This document shows, in pieces, positions 1 to 5,503 of a DNA stretch of 13,131 nucleotides. Made by a program: the position numbers and the translations under genes. Positions within the stretch are counted from its first letter, which is position 1. The number at the start of each line of letters is the position of its first letter. This stretch comes from Candidatus Halarchaeoplasma halalkaliphilum. GTDB lineage: Archaea; Thermoplasmatota; Thermoplasmata; Halarchaeoplasmatales; Halarchaeoplasmataceae. The notes beneath the pieces are model-generated. The model made no database searches and was not told the DNA's origin. It was given only the letters and a program-made list of their open reading frames with translations. The stretch is from NCBI GenBank assembly GCA_007133925.1, contig SLLU01000136.1, forward strand, positions 1 to 13,131, in the 5' to 3' direction.

Positions 1-290
1 ACTATGGCCACCCGTGGCATGGGCATTTCCGCCTTGTAAGAAATATCCTTGACGATGTTGAAAAGCCTGGGATTATCGTGCTCCTCTATTATCTGGGCCC
101 TGTACATTCGCAGTATTAGCTTGTCACTGTAGAAATAAACAACCGTGTTCATTATGGCTGCAAGGGAAAGAAAGATCAAGGTGCCCAATATCCAGTTACC
201 CATGAAGATCTCGCCTATGAGAAATCCTATTGCAAGGAATATCATGGCCAACAGACCAAATAGTCCCATGGTTTTTGCGATATATCCCAT
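1..290 (-). CDS. htpX: HtpX-like membrane zinc metalloprotease (peptidase M48), N-terminal part only
   Basis: The minus strand reads open from an ATG at 290 to the window edge, giving 96 residues that begin MGYIAKTMGLFGLLAMIF. Two hydrophobic stretches lie at about residues 8-27 and 31-50. They are followed by YFYSDKLILRMYRAQ and then DNPRLFNIVKDISYKAEMP, which leads into PMPRVAI. This order of two membrane helices, a YSDK-type linker, an E/DxPRL helix and a MPxPRV strand is typical of HtpX, an M48-family membrane protease that degrades damaged membrane proteins. The catalytic HExxH helix would lie outside the window, so activity cannot be judged here. The start is supported by a TATA-like box 31 nt upstream and the lack of a Shine-Dalgarno sequence, consistent with a leaderless message. 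It diverges from the A24 peptidase gene. Family assignment is confident. Confidence 0.85.
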   Translation of the reverse strand, partial: MGYIAKTMGLFGLLAMIFLAIGFLIGEIFMGNWILGTLIFLSLAAIMNTVVYFYSDKLILRMYRAQIIEEHDNPRLFNIVKDISYKAEMPMPRVAI

Positions 291-314
291 ATGACCAAAT
301 CTACATTCGGAGGG

Positions 315-327
315 TAATAAACCTTTC
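315..327 (-). promoter_or_regulatory. TATA/BRE promoter of the htpX-like gene
   Basis: Read on the minus strand, this is a purine-rich BRE-like GAAAGG followed by TTTATTA. The box begins 31 nt before the ATG at 290, which would place the transcription start at or within a few bases of the start codon. No Shine-Dalgarno motif is visible, so a leaderless transcript is inferred. Confidence 0.55.
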
Positions 328-376
328 CCTAGCCGAGTTTTTCGAGCTCAAACATACATTCATCACAGGGTAAGTC

Positions 377-385
377 TTTAATATA
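377..385 (+). promoter_or_regulatory. Possible TATA box for the A24 peptidase gene
   Basis: TTTAATATA is the best TATA-like element upstream of the gene at 486. It would start transcription near 403-408 and leave a leader of about 80 nt. The rest of the 195-nt divergent region (291-485) holds the opposing htpX promoter and no convincing RNA gene or terminator. Confidence 0.4.
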
Positions 386-485
386 ATTCCCATATTCCTA
401 TGGCTTGAATGAAACACAGGGCGATCAAGGGGCACCATGTTGACACTGATTCGGGTTTCTTACCTACATACCGGAGGCATTTGGG

Positions 486-1361
486 ATGTACTCCATAGCC
501 CGCCTATCCATCGGTCTGGCATTCCTGCTGGTGGCGTCTGCATCTGACCTGAGGACCCGAAGGGTCCCGGACCAGTTGTGGATCGTGCTATCCGTCATTT
601 CCATGGGCATATTGGCCGTGGAGATGTACTCACAAGAGGCACCTCTCCTCTATTTTCTCATATTCGTTCCCATCGTTTTCTTTCTCTGTGAGGCCTTCCT
701 GGAGGTCCCGGAACTACTTAACGAATCCGGAATCAATCCTTTGGGCATAGTCTGGCTCCTCATCCCCGTGATATCCCTGGGGATATTGATAGGAACATCA
801 TCAGGTGAAACGGATATATGGCCGCTTATTGCCATTCCCATCATGATGTTCCTTGCCATGGTGCTCTACTATCTGCGTATACTTTACGGAGGTGCGGATG
901 CCAAGGCAGTGATGGTCCTGGCCATACTGGTTCCATACTACCCTGTCATAGAAGGCATCACTAATTACGGGGGAACTTCCGAGATGATAGATGCCATGGG
1001 ATACCTGTTCCCCTTTACCCTGGTGGTCCTGTTGAATTCTTCTTTGATACTGATATTTCTCCCGGTGTTCTACCTTATCCTGAACTTGAAGCGAGGTCAC
1101 ATTGGATTTCCCCGGATGTTCTTTGGTTACAAAACGGAAGTCAAAAGGGCCAGAAAGTCCTTCGTTTGGCCCATGGAATACCTTGAGGGGGGTAAAAGGA
1201 AGATACGTCTCATGCCCCGGGGCACGGAGAAAGAGATCTACGATAGTTTCCAGGAAGAAGAGCTCATATGGGTCACCCCCAAGATCCCATTCATAGTACC
1301 CATGTGCGTGGGATTTGTCGTGTCTTTTTTGGTCGGTAATCCCCTCATGCACGTTCTGTAG
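486..1361 (+). CDS. Archaeal prepilin/preflagellin peptidase-like A24 aspartic protease
   Basis: This 291-residue polytopic membrane protein belongs to the type IV prepilin peptidase family (A24), which cleaves the positively charged leader peptides of archaeal pilins and archaellins at the membrane. Both catalytic aspartates are visible: Asp21 in SDLRTRRVP at the end of the first helix, and Asp138 in YGGADAK, the GxGD-like motif. Further helices lie at about 31-47, 55-70, 86-103, 112-130, 141-152 and 172-199. A soluble stretch (about 205-260) precedes the WVTPKIPFIVP segment and a last helix, matching the C-terminal extension seen in archaeal members. GGAGG at 473-477, 8 nt before the ATG, supports the start. 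No pilin, archaellin or secretion ATPase gene is adjacent, so the substrate class (archaellin, adhesive pilin or other) is open. Confidence 0.85.
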   Translation: MYSIARLSIGLAFLLVASASDLRTRRVPDQLWIVLSVISMGILAVEMYSQEAPLLYFLIFVPIVFFLCEAFLEVPELLNESGINPLGIVWLLIPVISLGILIGTSSGETDIWPLIAIPIMMFLAMVLYYLRILYGGADAKAVMVLAILVPYYPVIEGITNYGGTSEMIDAMGYLFPFTLVVLLNSSLILIFLPVFYLILNLKRGHIGFPRMFFGYKTEVKRARKSFVWPMEYLEGGKRKIRLMPRGTEKEIYDSFQEEELIWVTPKIPFIVPMCVGFVVSFLVGNPLMHVL

Positions 1362-1404
1362 AAAATAATTTATAAGATGAAATCAACTATCTAATAAAGT
1401 TTTT

Positions 1405-1419
1405 CGAAAAGTTTATATA
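1405..1419 (+). promoter_or_regulatory. BRE/TATA promoter of the gar1-tfb operon
   Basis: CGAAAAG (BRE-like) runs directly into TTTATATA at 1412-1419, a near-ideal archaeal core promoter. The predicted start near 1438-1442 leaves a leader of about 40 nt that carries a Shine-Dalgarno sequence. The 120-nt gap 1362-1481 also holds an AT-rich stretch at 1361-1376 but no other clear element. Confidence 0.7.
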
Positions 1420-1467
1420 CTGCGGCCACACTTGTGTATCCAATCTGAAGAACCGCTATCATCACAT

Positions 1468-1472
1468 GGAGG
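1468..1472 (+). promoter_or_regulatory. Shine-Dalgarno sequence of gar1
   Basis: GGAGG (extended to GGAGGT) ends 9 nt before the ATG at 1482 and fixes this start. Confidence 0.7.
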
Positions 1473-1481
1473 TCTGTAATT

Positions 1482-1715
1482 ATGCGAATTCAAGGTAAAG
1501 TCCACGCCATCTCCAGCAGAGGGGAACTTATCGCTCGCTTCCCAACCCACATACCTGAAAAAACAGTTGTAGTCGACAACAGGAGAAACGCCGTTGGCAG
1601 GGTATCTTGGATCTTCGGACCGGTGCTATCTCCCTATGTGGAGATCACCTGCTCAAAAACCATGAAGAGGCCTTTGACAATGATGGATAGACCCGTATTC
1701 GTGGAGGAAGATTAG
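1482..1715 (+). CDS. gar1: H/ACA RNP protein Gar1
   Basis: This is a 77-residue protein of the usual archaeal Gar1 size. Gar1 is a small six-stranded beta-barrel that binds the Cbf5 pseudouridine synthase in H/ACA guide RNPs and assists substrate loading and release during rRNA pseudouridylation. The sequence shows the family pattern: RIQGKVHAISSRGELIAR at the N-terminus, KTVVVDNRRNAVGRVSWIFGP in the middle (the conserved GRV...IFGPV core), and PYVEI before the tail. The gene has its own promoter and Shine-Dalgarno sequence and ends one base before the tfb start, so the two are cotranscribed. Adjacency of gar1 and tfb is a recurrent archaeal arrangement, which supports both calls. Confidence 0.9.
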   Translation: MRIQGKVHAISSRGELIARFPTHIPEKTVVVDNRRNAVGRVSWIFGPVLSPYVEITCSKTMKRPLTMMDRPVFVEED

Positions 1716-1716
1716 A

Positions 1717-2664
1717 ATGAATGAAGATTTTAACGACCGTGGTAGAGACCGGATAGAAAAAACTGATGAATGCCCTGAATGTGGTAGCAAACATCTTGCA
1801 CAGGATTATGACCGGGGTGAACTGGTCTGCGAAGAGTGCGGACTGGTGGTGGATGATCAGTACGTGGACGAGGGGCCCGAATGGAGGGCCTTCGATATGC
1901 AGCAGGAGCAGAGCAGAGCCCGCACGGGAGCACCCATGACCCAGATGGTACATGACAAAGGACTTTCAACGGGTATCGATCAATCCAACAGGGATTCATA
2001 CGGAAGGTCCATCCCCAGCAAGAAAAAGGCGCAGATATATCGGTTGAGGAAGTGGCAGAGGAGGATAAGGGTTTCCGATGCAACGGAACGCAACCTTGCC
2101 TACGCCCTCACCGAACTGGATCGCATGGCCTCAACCATGGGCCTGCCCAAGAACATACGGGAGAGCGCAGCGGTGATATACAGAAATGCGGTGAAGAAGA
2201 ACCTGATACGGGGCAGGAGTATCAACAGCGTGGTGGCTGCCTCGCTCTACGCGGCATGCAGAAAGGCCAACGTGCCCAGGACACTGGACGAGATCGCCGA
2301 GGCCACGTCTTCCGATAGGAAGGAAATAGGACGAACTTACCGCTTTTTGAGTAGGGAACTGGTACTCAAGCTCAAACCCACACGTCCCGAGGAGTATCTC
2401 GGCCGTTTCTGCAGCGAACTTGGCCTTTCGGGTAAGGTGCAGAGAAGGGCGGATGAGATAATAAAGAAGGCGGAGAAGAAGGAACTCATATCTGGGAAGG
2501 GTCCCACCGGGCTCGCAGCGGCATCCATATACATCGCGTCCATACAGGAGAATCAAAGACGTACCCAGAGAGAGGTGGCCGATGTGGCCGCGGTCACAGA
2601 GGTGACCGTCAGGAACCGGTACAAGGAACTGGTGGACGTTCTCAATCTTGACGTGGAGGTCTAG
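1717..2664 (+). CDS. tfb: Transcription initiation factor IIB (TFB)
   Basis: This 315-residue general transcription factor is full length. TFB bridges the TBP-TATA complex to RNA polymerase and sets the start site. The N-terminal zinc ribbon uses Cys19, Cys22, Cys38 and Cys41 (CPECG...CEECG). The B-reader segment follows at about 52-75 (GPEWRAFD...RTGAPMT), then the linker. Two cyclin-like repeats occupy about 117-214 and 222-312; the second carries the helix-turn-helix around VAAVTEVTVRNRYKEL (290-305) that reads the BRE. The ATG at 1717 lies one base after the gar1 stop, with GTGGAGGAAG inside the end of gar1 serving as ribosome-binding site, so translation is probably coupled. No key residue is missing. 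A second tfb elsewhere in the genome cannot be excluded. Confidence 0.97.
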   Translation: MNEDFNDRGRDRIEKTDECPECGSKHLAQDYDRGELVCEECGLVVDDQYVDEGPEWRAFDMQQEQSRARTGAPMTQMVHDKGLSTGIDQSNRDSYGRSIPSKKKAQIYRLRKWQRRIRVSDATERNLAYALTELDRMASTMGLPKNIRESAAVIYRNAVKKNLIRGRSINSVVAASLYAACRKANVPRTLDEIAEATSSDRKEIGRTYRFLSRELVLKLKPTRPEEYLGRFCSELGLSGKVQRRADEIIKKAEKKELISGKGPTGLAAASIYIASIQENQRRTQREVADVAAVTEVTVRNRYKELVDVLNLDVEV

Positions 2665-2676
2665 GAGCAGGTCAAA

Positions 2677-2687
2677 TTTATATATAT
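2677..2687 (+). promoter_or_regulatory. TATA box of the HD/OB-fold gene (leaderless type)
   Basis: TTTATATATAT begins 31 nt before a GTG at 2708. Transcription is therefore expected to start on or next to that codon, which favours the GTG as a leaderless start. Confidence 0.65.
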
Positions 2688-2707
2688 GTTATCGCTAAAC
2701 ACCTTCT

Positions 2708-3697
2708 GTGATAAATTTGGAGAAAAAGGTGTTCGTACAGGACCTGTTTGAAGGGCAGAGTGTTAGGGATCAGTTCGCAGTCAGGGATAAACAATCTCCC
2801 AAGGAGTATTCCAGAGGTTGGTTCTTCAGGCTGAAGGTGGGTGACAGGACCGGGGACATTCCTCTGGTTTACTGGGGAGGATCCGATAAAGGGATGCTGG
2901 AAGAGCTGTACGATTTCATAAAGGTAGGCGATGTACTGGAAGTGGAGGGCGCTGTAACGTCCTACCGGGGAGACCCCCAGATATCCGTCAACCCCGACGA
3001 GTTCCACAAACTCCGCCGGGCGGACATGACTACCGTTGACCCATCCCATTACATGCCAACCACCAAGAGGGATGTGGAGGAGATGTTCCAGGAGCTTATA
3101 GAGTTCGGAGAGGGGATAGAGGACGAAGGATTGCACGACCTTGTGATGTCCTTCCTGGAAGACGAAGATTTCGTAGAGGGGTTCAAGAAGTCTCCATACA
3201 GCAAGTACTACAGCAACAACTACCTGGGAGGACTTCTGGAGCACACTCTGGATGACGTGAGATTGTCATCCTGCGTTGCAGATATCTACCCTGAATTAAA
3301 TCGGGACCTTCTGCTCACATCAGCCATAGTACATGATTTCGGAAAGGTTTACGAATACGAGCATTTCACATCCATCCAACTGACCACAGAGTCTCGCCTC
3401 ATAGGGCATACGGTGATATGTGAGCGGGTCATCAGAGACCGAACCAAGGAGATAAGCGGTCTGAGTGACGAACATATCCTGAAACTGAGTCATATCATAC
3501 TTTCCCATCACGGTGACTACGAATGGGGCAGTGCCAGGAGCCCCCGGATGGAAGAGGCGGTGGCACTGCATCACATAGACCTTCTGAACGTAAGAATGAG
3601 GGGTTTCATACAGGCCAAGGAAGAGGTGGATGAAGGAGATGAGGAGATGGTTTACGTTTCAAAGGAAGGTGTGAGACGCCCCATATTCAAAGGATAA
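2708..3697 (+). CDS. YhaM-like OB-fold/HD-domain 3'-5' exoribonuclease homologue
   Basis: This 329-residue protein has an N-terminal OB-fold (about 8-105: VFVQDL..., WFFRLKVGDRTGDIPLVYW, GDVLEVEGAV) followed by an HD metal-dependent phosphohydrolase domain (about 165-300). HD-domain ligands are visible: His179 in GGLLEHT, His209-Asp210 in AIVHDFGK, His267/His268 in LSHHGDYEWG, and Asp291 in HHIDLLNVRM. The combination matches the YhaM/Cbf1 family, whose bacterial members are 3'-5' exonucleases acting on RNA and single-stranded DNA. Activity in this archaeon is inferred from the intact motifs. Start choice is uncertain. GTG 2708 sits 31 nt after a strong TATA box and suits a leaderless mRNA. 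An in-frame GTG at 2729 has GGAG 6 nt upstream and would remove seven residues without harming the OB-fold. An acidic stretch (307-313) precedes the C-terminus. Confidence 0.83.
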   Translation: MINLEKKVFVQDLFEGQSVRDQFAVRDKQSPKEYSRGWFFRLKVGDRTGDIPLVYWGGSDKGMLEELYDFIKVGDVLEVEGAVTSYRGDPQISVNPDEFHKLRRADMTTVDPSHYMPTTKRDVEEMFQELIEFGEGIEDEGLHDLVMSFLEDEDFVEGFKKSPYSKYYSNNYLGGLLEHTLDDVRLSSCVADIYPELNRDLLLTSAIVHDFGKVYEYEHFTSIQLTTESRLIGHTVICERVIRDRTKEISGLSDEHILKLSHIILSHHGDYEWGSARSPRMEEAVALHHIDLLNVRMRGFIQAKEEVDEGDEEMVYVSKEGVRRPIFKG

Positions 3698-3707
3698 ATA
3701 TTTATTA
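3697..3707 (+). promoter_or_regulatory. Possible TATA box of the double zinc-motif gene
   Basis: AAATATTTATTA-like sequence directly follows the stop of the HD/OB gene. TTTATTA starts 39 nt before the ATG at 3740, implying a very short leader of about 8-12 nt. No Shine-Dalgarno motif is present. Confidence 0.45.
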
Positions 3708-3739
3708 CTAACCCGGTTCTGGCCGAAAACTGACTGCAA

Positions 3740-4240
3740 ATGGTAACCGACGAAAGAGAAAACAAAAAAATCCCTTGCCACTGTTCCCACTGTGGGGGGG
3801 ACCTGTCCTCGTCCCATGAGAAGTGCCCTCAATGCGATACCGATGTATCCTTGATGGTATCCCGGATGGAGCAGAGGTTCGTGGGGCACAGGAGCGACAG
3901 GGTGACCCATCAACCAGTGAGGTCCGGAAGAAAAGTGATTAGGAAGTTGAAAAAAACGGGTGATCGGGGCCTTCAGAAAGAAGAGGGTTGGAAAAAAGAT
4001 CGCACACACCATGAAGAGGTCCTCGAAGACATGTTGGGAAAGGTGGATGACAAGACCTTCGAGTTGAGGGGTACGGACAACGAGCACGTGGTGGACAACA
4101 TCAAAAAATTCGCATCCCTTCTCAGCGAATCCATGGTGTCCTATCACATAGAGTTCAGCTACACCTGTCCCTCGTGCATGATCAAGGTCACCGAAGACTG
4201 CAGTAAATGTCCCGGGTGCGGCGTACTGTTCGAGGATTAA
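3740..4240 (+). CDS. Uncharacterised protein with a zinc-binding motif at each end
   Basis: I do not recognise this 166-residue protein. Near the N-terminus it carries CSHC...CPQC (Cys15, Cys18, Cys29, Cys32), with an extra Cys13. At the C-terminus it carries CPSC...CPGC (Cys143, Cys146, Cys157, Cys160), with an extra Cys154. Both fit rubredoxin-like or zinc-ribbon knuckles spaced to hold one Zn each. The middle (about 45-100) is rich in Lys, Arg, His and Glu and looks poorly ordered or extended; about 105-140 could form a small helical region. There is no signal peptide or membrane segment. Such layouts occur in nucleic-acid-binding or adaptor proteins, but that role is inference. It lies between a nuclease gene and folP with its own weak TATA box. 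The ATG is not supported by a Shine-Dalgarno sequence, though the reading frame is clear. Confidence 0.7.
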   Translation: MVTDERENKKIPCHCSHCGGDLSSSHEKCPQCDTDVSLMVSRMEQRFVGHRSDRVTHQPVRSGRKVIRKLKKTGDRGLQKEEGWKKDRTHHEEVLEDMLGKVDDKTFELRGTDNEHVVDNIKKFASLLSESMVSYHIEFSYTCPSCMIKVTEDCSKCPGCGVLFED

Positions 4241-4241
4241 T

Positions 4242-4249
4242 CTTTTATC
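4242..4249 (+). promoter_or_regulatory. TATA-like box of the dihydropteroate synthase gene
   Basis: CTTTTATC begins 33 nt before the ATG at 4275, directly after the upstream stop codon. The same eight bases occur at nearly the same distance before tldD at 5504. There is no Shine-Dalgarno sequence, so a leaderless or near-leaderless message is inferred. Confidence 0.5.
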
Positions 4250-4274
4250 ATTCAATCACCTTACACTCTCCATC

Positions 4275-5444
4275 ATGTTCGAAACAAGGGTGCTTTCCGG
4301 AAGGTTTGCGGGAAGGGAACTGAGGGCAATGAAATGCGATCCCAGGGGAATAGAGATCATGTCACCCAAGGCAGAATATCTTCTGGTCAAGGCCAGGGGA
4401 TTGGATCCCAGGGGAGCGAACATACTGAAACAGGAATGTCTAGCGGCCGGTGCGGAAGCGGCGGTGTCCTGGGCTGCCCTGTCCCTGTCCGGGGAACCCA
4501 GCGATGTTATCATCATGGGGAACCTGTCCCAGTACGAAAGGATACTCCGAAAGTTGAATGAGCAGCCCTTCGGTCTTTCCCAGCTTTCCGGTGAGATAAG
4601 GATGGCTCTAAAGCATTTTGAAAATCCCAAGGAGCCTCCCGTATCCGGAAAGGGGACACGGATCATGGGCATACTTAACGTGACACCTGACAGCTTTTAC
4701 GATGGTGGAAGTTATTACGACACTCACAGCGCGGTCCAGCGTGGGTTGAGCATGGCCCAGCTCGGAGCGGATATCATAGACGTGGGGGGGGAGAGCACAA
4801 GACCCGGTAGCGCCGGGATCCCTGTGGAGGAGGAATTGAACAGGGTTATACCGGTCATAGAGAAATTATCCCGGGAGACCGATGTGTGTATAAGTGTGGA
4901 CACTCAGGTTCCCGCGGTGGCGGAAAGTGCGGTCGATGCCGGGGCATCCATGATAAACGACATAAACGGTTTGAGGGGCCAAGGGATGTTGGAGACCGCT
5001 GCTACCCTGGACGTGCCCGTGGTGATAATGCACATGCAAGGAGTCCCCGGGACCATGCAGGATGCCCCTAGTTATGGGGATGTCATGGACGAGATATACG
5101 GTTTCCTGCTCGAAAGGGCTGCGAAGGCAGAGGAAGCCGGGTTTTCATCTGACAACATAATAATCGACCCGGGGATAGGGTTCGGAAAGACCTTTGAGCA
5201 CAATGTGGAGATATTGTCCCGTCTGGAGGAGTTCAATTCCATGGGCTATCCCCTTCTGGTGGGTGCTTCCAGAAAGAGGTTTCTGGGGGATATACTGGGT
5301 AAAGGTGCGGACGGGAGGTTGTATGGCTCCCTGGGTATCGCCGCAGTAGCGGTACAGAAGGGCGTCAGCATACTGAGGGTACACGATGTGGGGGAAACCC
5401 TGGACGTGATCCGGACCGTGGAAGCATTGAAACGTGGTCCGTGA
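4275..5444 (+). CDS. folP: Dihydropteroate synthase, long form with N-terminal extension
   Basis: DHPS joins a dihydropterin pyrophosphate to p-aminobenzoate (or a related arylamine) in folate or methanopterin synthesis. The TIM-barrel domain spans about 127-386 of 389 residues with all usual motifs: MGILNVTPDSF (131-141), DVGGESTRPGS (169-179), SVDT (207-210), MINDINGL (226-233), IMHMQG (251-256), DPGIGFGK (298-305), GASRKRFLG (330-338) and RVHD (368-371). The first about 120 residues are not part of a minimal DHPS. They include KARGLDPRGANILKQE and LRKLNEQPFG, resembling the extension on long DHPS proteins of some bacteria. This points to a long-form lineage and possibly ancient transfer. 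Whether the acceptor is pABA or the ribosylaminobenzene phosphate used by methanogens cannot be read from sequence. No other pterin or folate gene lies in the window. Confidence 0.93.
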   Translation: MFETRVLSGRFAGRELRAMKCDPRGIEIMSPKAEYLLVKARGLDPRGANILKQECLAAGAEAAVSWAALSLSGEPSDVIIMGNLSQYERILRKLNEQPFGLSQLSGEIRMALKHFENPKEPPVSGKGTRIMGILNVTPDSFYDGGSYYDTHSAVQRGLSMAQLGADIIDVGGESTRPGSAGIPVEEELNRVIPVIEKLSRETDVCISVDTQVPAVAESAVDAGASMINDINGLRGQGMLETAATLDVPVVIMHMQGVPGTMQDAPSYGDVMDEIYGFLLERAAKAEEAGFSSDNIIIDPGIGFGKTFEHNVEILSRLEEFNSMGYPLLVGASRKRFLGDILGKGADGRLYGSLGIAAVAVQKGVSILRVHDVGETLDVIRTVEALKRGP

Positions 5445-5471
5445 GATCGGTTTAAAGTACCCCACCAAACA

Positions 5472-5479
5472 CTTTTATC
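5472..5479 (+). promoter_or_regulatory. TATA-like box of the tldD-tldE-tldD-tldE cluster
   Basis: CTTTTATC begins 32 nt before the ATG at 5504, consistent with a leaderless start at or just before that codon. Another AT-rich element, GTTTAAAG, lies at 5450-5457 but is farther away. No other promoter candidate is evident until 10940. Confidence 0.5.
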
Positions 5480-5503
5480 CCTTCGGTCCATTGCATCTTT
5501 TTG

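Noticed and set aside
291..485. Search of the divergent intergenic region for a tRNA, snoRNA-like guide or riboswitch
   Set aside because: No cloverleaf, C/D or H/ACA box pairing or strong hairpin was seen by eye; only promoter-like elements are supported.
437..547. Short frame of 36 codons in the leader of the A24 peptidase gene, with a purine-rich stretch before its ATG
   Set aside because: Not called as a gene because such frames are common by chance; mentioned only as a possible leader element.
801..1352. Open frame of about 180 codons on the minus strand opposite the A24 peptidase
   Set aside because: It lies wholly antisense to a gene with intact catalytic motifs, its composition (many His and Tyr) is typical of a shadow frame, and it has no recognisable domain.
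1361..1380. AT-rich stretch AAAATAATTTATAAG after the A24 peptidase stop, considered as a second promoter or terminator
   Set aside because: There is no BRE, hairpin or long T run, and a much better promoter for gar1 lies at 1405-1419.
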